A stretch of 64,000 nucleotides of DNA from Helianthus annuus (lineage: Eukaryota > Streptophyta > Magnoliopsida > Asterales > Asteraceae), in contig NC_035448.2 in NCBI RefSeq assembly GCF_002127325.2, positions 113,733,660-113,797,659 on the forward strand, read 5' to 3'. Both the position numbers and the translations under genes were made by a program. The notes under the pieces are model-generated. The model had not been told where the DNA came from and made no database searches. It saw nothing but the letters and a program-made list of their open reading frames with translations. Each line of letters starts with the position of its first letter. The first letter of the stretch is position 1. Below, one piece after another: positions 20,002-31,938 of the stretch.

Positions 20002-23000
20002 CTATATAAGAAAAATGACAACTGCTGTGAATCGCTTCAATTCGCTATCCACTTGGCATAAACAATCAGAACTCCCCCTTTCAATAAGTTGAATTTGGCT
20101 TTCTTTTTGTAAATTTTTCTTTGAACACTCACCAACTTCATAAGTTGAATTTTCAAAAATTTTGAATTTTTCAGTTGGTAATTCATTTTTCTCAACAACT
20201 TTTTCTTTAAGTTTTTCAGAAACTCCCTGTTTTGTCTTTGTATCCAACTGGCAATTCAATGCAATGTGACCAGCTTCATTGAACTTAAAACAGGTTCGAG
20301 TATCTTTTCTATGAAAAACTCCAGTCCCCTTCCTCTCAGCAAGAAACTCCTGGTTTGATTGTCTCCAAAAAGGTTTCTTCTGTTCTTCTTCAGCACTTCC
20401 TCCTGAAACAAATTTAGTGTTTGTTTTAGAAATTTTATCATTTTTATAATTTTCAGGTGGTATAAAACCTAAACCTTTCTTTTTGAAATTACCGTTATGG
20501 TTTGGTTTCTTTTGAAAACCAGAACCAGAACTGTAACCTTTTTTTTTATTTAATCGCTGTTGAACTCTTGAAGTGTATTTTTTAGGTTTTCCAGTAAGAT
20601 TTAAATCTTTTATTTCAGAAATATAAATTTCTGTCATTTTGAAAACCTTTTTGATCTTTTCTATTTGAACACTTCTTATTGGAAATTCTTTATCAGAATC
20701 ATTCAAAGTATATGCAACTTCAAATGTTTCATCATCCAAATTCGATTTTGATAACAAAAATTCTTTACTGTAAGCCCGTTTAACCGACGTCTTTGGACTG
20801 TTGACCGACGAACTTGAATTTCCAGACTCAGACTCCTCATCTTTATCCAACACCTGATCGACCACCTTTTTTATCAACTCAGACTCATGATCAGTGTCAG
20901 ACGATGTAAAAGTGATGTCAATGTTTTCTGGTAACTCATCGGTTATATCAGACTTCAGTTTTATATTGACTCCCTTTTGGACTTGCTCCTCATTTGGTTT
21001 TCTGGGAGAATAACCTTCCCAGATCGGAGGCGGACACTTGTTATAGCTAACACTCTGTTTCTTACCAGTATCCCTTTTCTTCGACTTGTCATCTTGAAAA
21101 GCTTCCATACCTGCAACAGTTGGATAAATCCGATCAATAAGATAATCAGAACTAGAATAACTCTGTAATAAACATCTGATTCTCTCATTCTCTATTTTTT
21201 CAGTTTCCAACTCTTGCTTCCACTTTGCACTTTCTTCAATGCAGAAATTGATAGCTTTCTGCTTCGACATCATCACAGCATTCAGCATTGTCAGTGCATC
21301 TTCTCTTTTAGAATTAGTCTTTTGCAAACCAATTACGTTCTGTTTAACACATCGTAAGATTCTTTCACGTAGTTGAGATCAAACAGTAACTTTTCTATCA
21401 TCTTGTCTTTCTCACTCAGTTTCTCATCTTTTTCTGCACACTGCTTGCAAGGTTCTAAACACTTTAAGCAAGGCTTGATAACTTCCACAATCTTTTCAAC
21501 TTCAACAACTTTTTCATTGGCTTCAACCACATTTTTTATCACTTGAAACACTTCTTTAGCAAATTGAATTCTATCACTATGTTCAGAATTTCTTTCTTGA
21601 TCAACACTCTCACATTTCTTCTCTATATCAATGATCTTCTCGACTTCAACAACTTTATCGACTTCAATCACCTTTTCTTCTTTACCCAACTTTTCATCAA
21701 CTTTGACTTCTTCAGCTTTCTCCTTTTTCAGCTCTTTTGCTGCTTTGTTCTTCTTCAACTTCTCCAAGCGATCTGCAAAATAAAATTGAAAACTTTCAGA
21801 AGATAGTTGAGCTTTTGCAATATTAATTTGTTCTTCTTCCTCATCATCACTACTGTCATCAGTTTCTATTGGTGATTGATCAAACTCTATTGTCTTTTCT
21901 GTACTATCACCTGAAAACCAGACTCAGATGATGTTAGATCAAAAACTGTTGTTCTTTCTGAACTTTCATCTGATGAAACAGATTCTCCCTCTTGACTTTT
22001 ATCATCACTAGCAAACACTTTCATCCATTCTGTAAATAAATCAGATTCTTGGATGATTTTTGAAAATAGAGCAACAACATTTGAATCAGGTGGAATGTAT
22101 TTGTCCCAGCTGAATCCTTCTGCCACCTTTTCATCACTTGATCAATGATGCCATAATAAGCTTTCTTGTTTGCATCTTCAATCATTCTAGCATGTGCAGT
22201 TTGTGGCTCCTTTTGTTGTTGTTGTGGTTGATGAGCAACTTGTTGATATATTGCTTTCCGATAGTAATCATCTTTTCCAAAAGGATTCTTTGCTCCACTA
22301 GCTTCTTGATTTTTGCATTCTCTTTTGAAATAACCTTTCTCCCTGCAACGAAAACACGTAACTTTAGATTTATCAAAACCCAAAGTAGAAACATGTGCAT
22401 CCAAAAAATCATTTCTCCCTGTAATCATTTTAAACTTTTCTGCTCTCCTCAAGACACTAGCTAGACACCATTTGATGTCCATGAGTTCCATCTCTTCAGC
22501 ATCGATCTGATCGTAATCCTCTTTTGTCAACATAGGATTTCTGATCCTTCCAGCAACCAATCCTTCATAAGTTTCCAACACTATAGCAAGTAAAGTCATG
22601 TGATCTCTTGCAACTTCTTCAGACAAACTCTGACCATTTGGGAGATCCAATGCAATGTTGCACTATATCACACAGCCATTTCCAGTTTTTGAACTTTGAT
22701 GTTGAAAACTTGTAGTTGAACTCTTCGGATTCACACTTGGATATGAAGAAATTCCACTACTGTTGTTTGAACTTTGATCATCAGTTCCAGATGAGTTCCC
22801 GGCACTAAATGCAGTTTGAATTTTCGGACTCATTTCAACCTCTTAAACTCTACCTTTGTAATACATTCTTACATCTTGTTGATTACTCAGATTATTCATC
22901 CTTGCAATCTTTTGCTGTTCAAGATCTTGACTTTCAATCTTTTCAATAAACTGTGAAATAGTCAATCCATCATATTCCCCAGTGTTCTTCAGAATCATCA

Positions 23001-23616
23001 AAAATGTACCCCACTCTTTTTGAGGTAAAGCATCAGCTAACTTGTCGACCCACTCATCTTGAGTTTTCTCTATTCCCAACAAAGACATAGATCGAACTAA
23101 GTGGCAATATCTTTCAATGAGCTTCTTTGATGTTTCTCCTCCCAAACTTGAAAACAAATCGAATTCTTTCTTTAGCAGTGCTTTCTTGCTCTTAATCATT
23201 TTCTCACTACCCTCGAATTTAACCTTCAAAGCATCCCAGATTGAACGTGCAGTGTTATCATGTTGAAGCAAGATATAAATGTCTTCCTTCATAGCTTGCT
23301 GTAGAAGACTGATCATCATCTTTTCTGCTTTATACATGTCACGTTCTTTATCATTCAGTTTAGAAATAGCTTTTGTGACTCCCAATTCTGTGCGCGGTCT
23401 CACATACTTCTTCTCAATGCATTCCCAAGACCTCAAGTGATTTGCTTGCACCCAGTTTTCGAATCGATCTTTCCATCCATAATACTCCTCGATTCCCATG
23501 AGCTTCGGGGGCTTTTGTAAAGTTCCGGTTTCGTTCTCCATGTTCATGCTTTGAGCAATGGCAACTGGAGTAGTTGGGGATGAAGCAAACGCGTTGTAGA
23601 AATCTTCGTCAGACAT
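20002..23616 (-). pseudogene. Element 3 extended Gag, frameshifted
   Basis: Starts at ATG 23,616 (MSDEDFYNAFASSPTTPVAI). It is a homologue of the element 1 Gag with the same order: copia Gag core, knuckle CFRCREKGYFKREC near 22,320-22,360, charged middle, SYNKCPPPIWEGY block and second knuckle. The second knuckle reads CFKFNEAGHIALNC near 20,250-20,295, with its second Cys replaced by Phe. Stops at 22,843 and about 22,663 and frame changes near 22,130, 21,890 and 21,335 break it. Its upstream part preserves the sense codon where element 1 has its first stop. Confidence 0.85.
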
Positions 23617-23639
23617 TTTCAAATGAAATCAAGTCCTTC

Positions 23640-23955
23640 AAACAAAATTACCCTGCAACAAACAACTTCAAACGGAATTAAATGTTCAGACGAAATTAAA
23701 ACTTTCAAACGAAATCAGGTAATTCCGTGCAGAATTACCCAGTTTCAAACGGAATTAAGAACTTGAAGCGAGATTATAATTTCGGGTGAACAATTTCAAA
23801 CGGAAACACTAATTTCGTGCGGAATTAGATGTGCTTTCAAACGAGATTAACCAAATCAACTAATTTCGTGCGAAATTAAAGTACTCTTTCAAACGGAATT
23901 ACAATGATGTCATCATTTTCGAACAGATTTTCATGCGAAATTACAGATTTTGTCA
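23640..23955 (-). repeat. Element 3 leader motif array
   Basis: About twelve copies of TTCAAACGGAATTA-like 14-mers (variants ACGAAATTA, GCGGAATTA), partly as inverted pairs such as ATTTCGTGCGGAATTAG. They lie between the gag start and the primer site and match the motif family in this element's LTR. Confidence 0.8.
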
Positions 23956-24133
23956 GATTTTGATTGAATTATGGTCCAATTCTCTCAAGGATTAGTTAAA
24001 ACACTGATTTGCTTGTTATATATGAAATTCAGATCATTTTAACCGTGGAAACTTGTTCAATTAAGAAAAGAAGGTGTAGAAGTAAGAGAATGAGATGAAA
24101 TCAGGCTGAATTTTGTAGAACTCCTCCTCCTGA

Positions 24134-24145
24134 GCTCTGATACCA
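24134..24145 (-). other. Element 3 primer-binding site
   Basis: Perfect TGGTATCAGAGC on the - strand, two bases from the LTR start at 24,148. Confidence 0.93.
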
Positions 24146-24147
24146 GT

Positions 24148-24618
24148 TGTAGGATCGTTTACGGACCCGAGATGAGTCAATCAGAGGCGTTCTATACACT
24201 ATGAAAGGCAGAAACAGACATAATGCGTGAATTCAGCAAGATCTTCACTTTAATTGTCGTTTGTATTGATCTGGAACACAATTACAGCGAGACGACACTT
24301 CGACAGAGCTTCGCCGTCGGAAAATCTCTAGGTAATTTCGTACCAAATGACACGAAATCACAACTATTTATAGACACTGTAATTCCGCATGAAACATGCT
24401 TCATACGGAATCACTTTCACACGAAATTACATTTCATACGATATTAGGGACTAATTCCACACGGAATTAACAACATACCCTTCATGCGGAATTACCATCT
24501 TCATGCGGAATTACACTATTACATGCAAAATTAACTTTTTGTTTGATTCCTCGATCTTCGTGCCATGAGCAATGCAAGACTCGATACAAGACGAAGTTAA
24601 CAGATGTATGCACCAACA
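24148..24618 (-). repeat. Element 3 LTR (5' LTR in element sense)
   Basis: Equal in length (471 bp) to 17,873-18,343, ends CACCAACA and is followed by the TTTCA duplication at 24,619-24,623. Confidence 0.93.
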
Positions 24619-24623
24619 TTTCA

Positions 24624-26220
24624 GAAAACCAATAATAAAGCCAAGTATGAAGCATTGATCACTGGGCTAATTCTAGCCACAGAAATGGGGGTTCAAAAGC
24701 TTCAAGTCCTCACAAACTCTCTCAAGCCAAGACAACAACAGCTACCTAGCAAAAGAACCCAACATGAATAAGTACCAAAAGAAATCAAAGGAATTGATGA
24801 ACACATTTCAAACATGTGCCATCAAATAAATTCCAAGATCTCAAAACAAGAGAGCTGATGCACTAAGCAAGCTTGCATCTCTTTCGTTTGCCCATCTCAC
24901 CAAGAAGATACTAGTTGAGGTATTAAAAACCCCATCCATCCAAAAACACGAGGTTCAAGATATGATCACCGAAGAAGGGCCAAATTGGATGACTCCCATT
25001 GAAAAGTTCCCCAAAAACGGTGAATTACCTAATGACCAGACTGAGGCTGAAAGGGTTCGTATCAAGTCAAGGCAGTATGTGTTACAAGGAGATATCCTTT
25101 ACAAAAAATGATACCTTGCACCACTACTATGATGCGTTGGCCCAGAACAAAGCCAATATCTGATCAAAGAGGTTCACGAAGGGATATGTGGGGCTCACTG
25201 TGGCCCAAGATCGATAGTGTCAAAGTTGATGAACCTCAGACACTTTTGGCCTTCCTTGCATCGAGATACCTCCGAACAACTGCGAAGATGTGAAGCTTGT
25301 CATTTACATGCGCTGGTACCCAAAAGCCCCAAACATGACCCCATTCCCATCTCCTCGGCTTGGCCATTTCACAAGTGGGGTATGGACATTGTTGGTCCAT
25401 TCCCACCAGCCAAATGAGGAGTCAAGTTCTTATTGGTAGTCGTGGATTACTTCACCAAATGACCATAGGTAAAACCATTGGCAAAAATCTCAGAGAAACA
25501 TGTCACTGATTTCGTTTAGAAAATCATAATCTATCGTTTTGGGCTCCCAAGGGTACTATTCAAGGTAGCGGGAAGTAGTTTGCCGAGAAGCCTTCGAACT
25601 CCTGGTGCAAGGAGTTCAGAATAACTCAAGTATTCAGCTCGGTAGCTTACCCATGATCCAATGGCTAGGTTGATAGGACAAACCACAGCATTGTTGAAGG
25701 GATTAAATCTTGGTTGGGAAGATACGACAACAACCGGCTTGAAGAACTTTCCCATGTGCTATTGGCAATTCGAACAACCAAGAAAACGAGCCACAAGAAA
25801 ACACCCTACAGCCTAGTGTTTGGATCAGAGGCTGTAATCCTAGCTGAAATCGGAGTAATAACACAAAGAACAATTAACATCGACCTCGAGCCAAATAAGA
25901 AAGAGATGATGTTGAATTTGGAACTCCTCAAATAGGCTCGTGATCAAGCAGCCATACAAAAAGCAAGGTACAAGCAAAACATGGAATTGTATTACAATAC
26001 ATAGGTGAAGCATGAACGCTTCAAGCCTGGGGACCTTGTGCTTTGAAATAATGAGGCCTGCAAGAAAGAAATCCAAGGAAAGCTTGGCCCTAAGTAGGAA
26101 GGGCCATACACTATCCTTAAAGCCCGCAAAGGGGGATCATACAAGCTGGCAGGTCCGCAAGGCAAAAAGCTTCCCCGCCATTGGGATGGCAAAAACCTTG
26201 AAAGGTTCCATGTTTAACCA
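24624..26220 (+). pseudogene. Tat second RNase H end and integrase, degenerate
   Basis: After element 3 the Tat polyprotein resumes inside its second RNase H: NNKAKYEAL near 24,630-24,656, then the Tat RADALSKLASLS block near 24,850-24,885. Integrase follows: a zinc-type CEACHLHA (about 25,290), WPFHKWGMDIVGPFPPAK (25,364-25,417) with its core Asp, and a C-terminal GDLVL / KLGPK / EGPYTILKARKGGSYKL region (26,029-26,150) ending in LPRHWDGKNLERFHV at about 26,212. Many stops and at least one rearranged stretch near 25,560-25,680 make it nonfunctional. Confidence 0.85.
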
Positions 26221-26926
26221 AAACGTGTTACAAATAGTTCCAAAAAGTTGTTCTATTCCCCTAGTAATCAAATTACTTTGAAATGAATGAACAATGAATC
26301 AAAATTTGTCTTTCTATCCTATAATCAGGTTGAGAACCTAGCAAGAAACTCCATGGCAAGGGCCATGTAAGGGGATGAGCTCCCAGGCCACATCGCTCAA
26401 TAGGTTCAAGGGTTGAATGGGCCTATATAAGGGGTGAGTTCCTAAATCAATACAACTCCATGTGACTCAGAGAAATCTTAAAAATCATGTCTCATAGACG
26501 GGTTTGAACAGCCTACACCAAATGTTCCTTAAGCCCCAACATTGGCTTACGAACCAAAAAGACTCTAAGTGAATGTCATATATAGGATAGAGGTTGTATC
26601 TTCTTGTTAAAAGTATCCTAAGGCTAAGTGACTGCAGCACTAAACCCTTTAAGGTATAAGTAAAATAAGATGCACCACCCAAAACAAAGTCAAAACACAA
26701 AACCAATGAAAACGCAAGGGAATAAATAGAACAACATAGAAAGATAAGTTAAAGATAGCAAGGGCCATACTGGCCATCAAACATAAAACATTGTCCATAA
26801 GCCTTCCAGGCTTTAACCACCAAGGGACCTAAACGAATCCCTTAAAATAAAAGGATGTTCAAACAAACAATCCATAAAATTGTTCGACATGTTAAGAATG
26901 CTACAAATCAAAGTTTCTTCTTCACT
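26221..26926 (+). other. Tat spacer between integrase and antisense ORF
   Basis: Noncoding part of the Tat element. No motif or reading frame of interest was seen. Confidence 0.5.
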
Positions 26927-29030
26927 TGGCAGCATTAGAGATGGTAGACTTTGTTGCACCATCCTTCTTCGAAACCCATCATCTTGGGTCTTTTCAGCCT
27001 TCCTCATCAAGGCTCGAACCTTTTGAGCCCTCACCACCTTCAGAACACATTTCCTCGCTATCTCCTGAGCAAGGACGTTTCTTCGAGAGGGACTTCAGCA
27101 CTTTGTTATAAACAGCCTCATTAAGGCCCTGGAGTTTTAGCTCCTGCAAAACAGGCAAAGGTTTACCAAAACACTTGGAGACTTTACTCACATAAGGGTA
27201 AATCATATTCTCAATCTTAAAGACGGTTCCTTTGAAGACTTTGAAGGCTTTGGGTTGAAAAAGAGAAGACTTTTCGCAAGGCTCCCCAGGTTCACAAAGC
27301 TTTGTAACAGCAAACAAACCTTGGTGTCTCACATGAGCAAGAAGCTCGGTGTACACATCACCCAAGACTTTGTTGAACTCCGACGAATGGAGAAGATAGG
27401 TAACCACTTGCTGAAATCCATGCTCAATGAGCCATTTATTATCACCAGTTTCCTGGGAAAGTGAAGCCTTTAACCCTTCTTTCTCTTCCAAGAAGGATTT
27501 TTTCTGAACCTCCAAGGCAGCCTTATTGACCCTGACTTAAACCTTGTCAGCCTCCAAGCGTTTTTCCAACTCAAGCATATCAGTCTTGTGCGGGAAGAAA
27601 ACTCCTCAAATCTTCAAACGACAATGCTTTCTCCTTCTCAATGTAGCCCTCAATTTCTCTCAAAGCAACCATTGAAACTTTCATCTCATCCCTCTTCTTC
27701 GAAAAGACTTCATATTCTTGCATCCTTTTGCGAAATCGGGATACACCCTCTAGAAGCAAGGCAGCAAGTACCCATCATCATTTTCGAAATCATTAGTTCA
27801 TCGTCCATAGACGAGCAAGAACCTCGAACAGTAGGAGGAGCAAAATGGGTAAGAACATCCTCACAAACGGATGAAGACTTGAAGCTGTCACCAACTGTGA
27901 CCTTCCAATCCGGCACATAAACCTCTTCTGGATCAACATTGGTGGAACCTTCACCACCCTTCCTGAAACCCTTCAAGCTCACAACCTTCTTACCCACTGC
28001 TTTACTCTCCTTAACAATCACCAAGGGCAACTCCTTGTCTTTTTTTTATTTTCCCTCCACCCCAACTTCCGAGTCGTCCGAAGCCTCTATGTCATCACTT
28101 GGTTCCACTGGCTCAGAGGCCGATGGTAGTTCAGCTCCCTTTAATATATGTCGGGTTAAACAACGAATAGAAGCTTTGGAAGCACCGAACCTAGTAAAGC
28201 CTGTGACATTTGGGATATTCACGTAGCCTGAACCCTCGAACCTATGTTCAGTGTTCCTGGCAAACATATCTTCACCGGGTGTGGCCTTAGCATCCCCAAA
28301 CACAACATCAGAGGTAACATCACTCTTGATAAAGCACAATGCAAAACATCATACCCTGATCATCCCTCATGAACACAGGGTCATGACTTGGCTTGTCCCA
28401 CATAGTGCTCACACCTATCAACACTAAAAGGTGTTCAGGAAAGGGACGAAGCCTCGAAGTACATTTCCTAATGGCTTTTAACAACCAACTATCTAGTTCA
28501 AACTCAAATGGCTCAAGCTTTTCTAACACAGCGTCAGGGTTCCTCCAAACAAGCTTGAAGGGAACAATGGACTCAAAAATCCAGAAAAATCAGTCCTTCC
28601 AAGAACCAAAGGTGGTAACCATTGAGGAAATCAAATAAACATCAACTTGGGATGTCTCAAACGTGACCCAATTGTCGTTCTTGGTCAACCGGAAGAAACA
28701 TCGGAACAACAACGATGGGTCATACCCTATTACAAGACCTCAAAGTGTAAAATCCCAGCAAGACCTTGAGGACGCAACTGACCAAACGACACACGACATT
28801 ACTCTAAAATATTCAGAACAAAGACCGAAAACGGATGACACAAGTTGGAAAACTCGAAATGACAGCAATAAAGAGCAATCGAACCAGCGGGACACTGATC
28901 GATTGATTTATCTAAAACCCGGAGCCACCGGATTAAACTTTAGATCGATCCCCCATTCTTTGCAAAAAGCCTCAACTTCCTCTTGAGTGAGACAAGAACA
29001 ACTCACATACAGATCTTTGCTAGCACCCAT
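26927..29030 (-). pseudogene. Tat antisense ORF, degenerate
   Basis: On the strand opposite gag-pol, an ATG at 29,030 starts MGASKDLYVSCSCLTQEEVE, stopping at about 28,908. Further blocks on the same strand (28,529-28,320, 28,339-28,046, 28,030-27,710 and 27,515-26,994) continue one protein: LLKAIRKCTSRLRPFPEHLL, then a segment with EHRFEGSGYVNIPNVTGF, then a charged, probably coiled C-terminal part. Antisense ORFs between integrase and 3' LTR are a known trait of Tat elements; in plant genome annotations this protein is often labelled as a gypsy-type transposon protein. Its function is not established. Stops and frame changes show decay. Confidence 0.75.
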
Positions 29031-29244
29031 GAGAGATGATCGAAAGAAGAAAGAAAGTGAAGTCTAGGAAGTTATTATTACGCAAACAGGCAAAAACTAC
29101 TATCCATCACATCGACTGTCATTTCAAAATTCAAATCTCAAAACTCAACCAACCAGAACCTTTCTAAGCCTTCAAGCCTTTAAGCAATAAAAGCAATGTA
29201 CAAAAGTTAGAAGCCTTTGAGCCTACACCTCAAACACCTCTGAC

Positions 29245-29253
29245 TTGGGGGGC
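29245..29253 (+). other. Polypurine tract of the Tat element
   Basis: TTGGGGGGC directly precedes the 3' LTR and contains a run of six G; it would prime plus-strand synthesis. Confidence 0.7.
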
Positions 29254-29868
29254 TGATGACGTGGGTAGCTCAAACCTTAATAAACTGATTAGATACATAA
29301 CAACTTAAAAGGTTAAAAGGTTAAAAGGTTCGAAAATCGTCAGCTGTCGTGAACAGTAAAAAGGACAAGTCAGAGCCTTGTCACATCACCCTTTGCGTAT
29401 GAAACCTCCTGCCCAGCCGTAACTAGAGCATGTGGGAGAGCATACCCTTTTACCCGCAGGTCTAAACCCTTCAACCCCCAAATGGGAAAGTCCCTCACTG
29501 TAGCCAAGGATCACTGGTCAAAGGCTTCCTCTTATAGAAGATTCTTTCCCTATAAATAGCAGCCTCTTGCCATTCATTCCAGATCAACTCAGATCACTCT
29601 TGATCTCTGATCTTACTTCTCCTCTCTAGAACTTGCTCCATGCTTGTTCTATTCTCGGCTCACTACAATATTATCTCACTTAACATAGACATTCTGGGTT
29701 GAACATCCTTCAATCCAGAATTCAAAGTGAATAATAACAAAGTGATCCGCCTCCACGTGCTACAAAAGTGGGGGACCCCACGACCTGCGTTAGGCTAATC
29801 GAAACCTTGAACCCTTTTACCCCGGAGATATCGCTACATGCCTTGGTCTTGTATTTGTTGTAGCAACA
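29254..29868 (+). repeat. 3' LTR of the Tat element
   Basis: Starts TGATGACGTGG, ends TAGCAACA with the canonical CA, and is followed by the CCAAC duplication (29,869-29,873). It pairs with 152-758. Confidence 0.93.
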
Positions 29869-29873
29869 CCAAC

Positions 29874-30328
29874 CATTACTAGGGCTCATGATTTTAGTCA
29901 CTGATCAACCATTACTAGGGCTCGTGATTGTAGGGGGAAAACGAGGGTCATCACCCTGAAGATGTATTCGATAATTGATTCGCCGGGTACACGAAGAACC
30001 TTCTGAACCAAGTCACTTGAAGTAGAGGAACCGTTAATTTGTTAGATCTGGCAACACATGTGGTTGAAAAGGGTTGAATGGAGACGGCGGAAAAGCATAC
30101 ATGATGTGGTTGAACATACATGCTATTTTGGCAAGATGCTGTGGCGGCAGGAACAAGGATGAACAAGTTTTGTCATGCTTGCATTTTATAACAAGTCGTT
30201 CGTTTTTCTGGCGAGGGCGGGGAGAGGCTTCACCAGAAAGGGAGGGAGGGTAGGTTTGGTTTATCAATATATTTTTTTTTATAATTTTATAATATGTGGG
30301 GGCCAAGAAATATATATATACTTATTTA
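29874..30328. other. Right flank of the Tat element
   Basis: Two near copies of a ~39-bp unit containing CAACCATTACTAGGGCTC (29,870 and 29,909) continue the pre-insertion repeat seen at the left flank. Beyond that I see no supported gene; short open stretches on the - strand (30,306-29,951) have no recognisable product. Confidence 0.5.
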
Positions 30329-30337
30329 TTTATTTTG
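30329..30337. repeat. 9-bp target-site duplication of the Mutator-like element
   Basis: TTTATTTTG here is repeated exactly at 39,517-39,525. Nine bases is the duplication length of Mutator-like elements. Confidence 0.8.
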
Positions 30338-31481
30338 GGATAAATTACACTTTTCATCCTTCATGTTTGTGTCGTATTGCAATGGATGCCCTTTAACTTC
30401 AATAAATACAGTCACAATCTTTTTTTTTTTTGTAAAACTCATTACACTTTAGGTCCTTTAGCACTAACCAAGTTAGTTTTAACCATTAAGTGATGTCATG
30501 TGCACCCCATGTGAGGGCAAAAATGTCATTTAACCTTCTCCTTTCATCTCCCTTTAAAACCCTTTTAATAACCAACACCACCATATCTCACCCCTCTTTC
30601 TTTATCTCAGCCGCAACCACCACCACCTTCAATCTGTAGATCAATCACCGTGATTTCCGGAATTGTTGGTAAAACCCACAAACCGCGGTCGGCCAAATCT
30701 CTCTCCCCCCATCACCACAGATCTACCGCATCGACAAACCGCCTTCAACAGATCTACAACCGTCACCACACCTCAGGCGACCAAATCTCTCTCCCCCACC
30801 ACCATCTGACCAGATCCGGCAACCCGGAGAACCATCCCTCTCTCTCCGCCCGTTGAATATGTTGCATCCATTGTGAGTTCATACCGGCACACCGTACACG
30901 AGTTCCGATTCGTGAGCCATGGAACAATGCAATCTGAGTTGTAGATGTGTTCTAATCTGAAATATGACAATAGTTTGAAAGGCTTGTGCAGAAATAAGGA
31001 TTTGGGTTGAAGGTTTGTGCACAAATAAAATAGAAGTAGATAAGAAAGATTGAATAAAAAATAAATTGATACAAACTATCAAATTGGTTTATGAAAAAAA
31101 AATGAATCTGTAAATGGCAGATTAACTTTTTTTTCTTTAAAATTAGTTTTGTGTTAGAAGAATGGTAGTAGTGGTTGAAAATCGATTAAAAAACTACAAA
31201 TCGGTGGAGGAATATATGCAATTAGATTAATGCATTAATTATAAAACAAATTCCAATAATAGAGACGATAATCGTGGGCTTGATTGTAGGTGAAATAATT
31301 CAAAGTATTTGAATTATTCTTCAACTTTGATATTGTGTTTATGTAGAAAGAAAACAGAAACAGGTCTCAGGTCTTGATGTTAACGGTTGGGATAAGAAGA
31401 TTTACGGTGGGTTGTTGGTGGTGGTTATTGGTGGTGGGTGGTGGTAGTGGGATGTTGGTGATGAGTTTGGGGGTGATAGAC

Positions 31482-31506
<25 letters not shown>

Positions 31507-31520
<14 letters not shown>

Positions 31521-31665
31521 GAAGGTTAACATACATTACGGCTTAACATACATCACGTACGACATGTAATTACGCACGTTATAACTCAAAAATACAAAAT
31601 CATGCATGTTGAAACACAACAATCATGCATATTGAAAACATTAATCATCTATATCTATATCTATA
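31507..31665. mobile_element. Left half of a small inverted-repeat element split by the Helitron
   Basis: Begins after a (TA)n and (GA)n tract. Its arm, TAACATACATCACGTACGAC (about 31,543-31,562), matches the reverse complement of the right half at 38,768-38,850 (TTAACGTACTTCACGTAC) at roughly 70%. The two halves become one foldback element once the Helitron is removed. Confidence 0.55.
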
Positions 31666-31938
31666 TCTATATATATAATATATGAATAAAGTGTGGGACA
31701 CATGTCATGTTGTGGTGCAACCATTTTAGGTTTTTGGCGGGAAAATGAGGGAAAAGAGTTATTTTTCTACGGATCCCGTGTGTGTTTGATCCATACCCGG
31801 TGTTTTGACCCGGGGTATATAAACTATCTAAATAACCTAAATCACTCATTCGCCACATTTCACACGTATAGAACCCTAAATCCATCACTCTTTTCCTTCA
31901 CGCTTCCTGATTTCCCTTTCTTCTTCATCTTCAAGGCT

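Larger units (their letters stand above)
17873..24618 (-). mobile_element. Gag-only LTR retrotransposon, element 3
   Basis: A 6,746-bp element flanked by TTTCA (17,868-17,872 and 24,619-24,623). It has 471-bp LTRs with about fifteen differences by eye, a perfect initiator-Met primer site, and a long Gag-like ORF homologous to that of element 1 but frameshifted. There is no pol. The 3' noncoding region (18,344-20,001) shares the block at 18,939-19,167 and several hairpins with element 1. Confidence 0.92.
152..29868 (+). mobile_element. Ty3/gypsy Tat-type LTR retrotransposon with three nested insertions
   Basis: Two LTRs (152-758 and 29,254-29,868) bracket gag, protease, RT, RNase H, a second RNase H and integrase remnants in the Ty3 order, followed by a long antisense ORF. 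This layout is typical of the Tat lineage. The 5-bp duplication CCAAC flanks the whole. Three gag-only elements split it into four pieces: 152-4,064, about 11,254-11,540, 17,561-17,872 and 24,624-29,868. Together these make about 9.8 kb. Coding regions are full of stops and the RT active site is lost, so this copy cannot make its own enzymes. The LTRs differ at only about 20 positions plus one 8-bp repeat-unit change. Confidence 0.93.
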
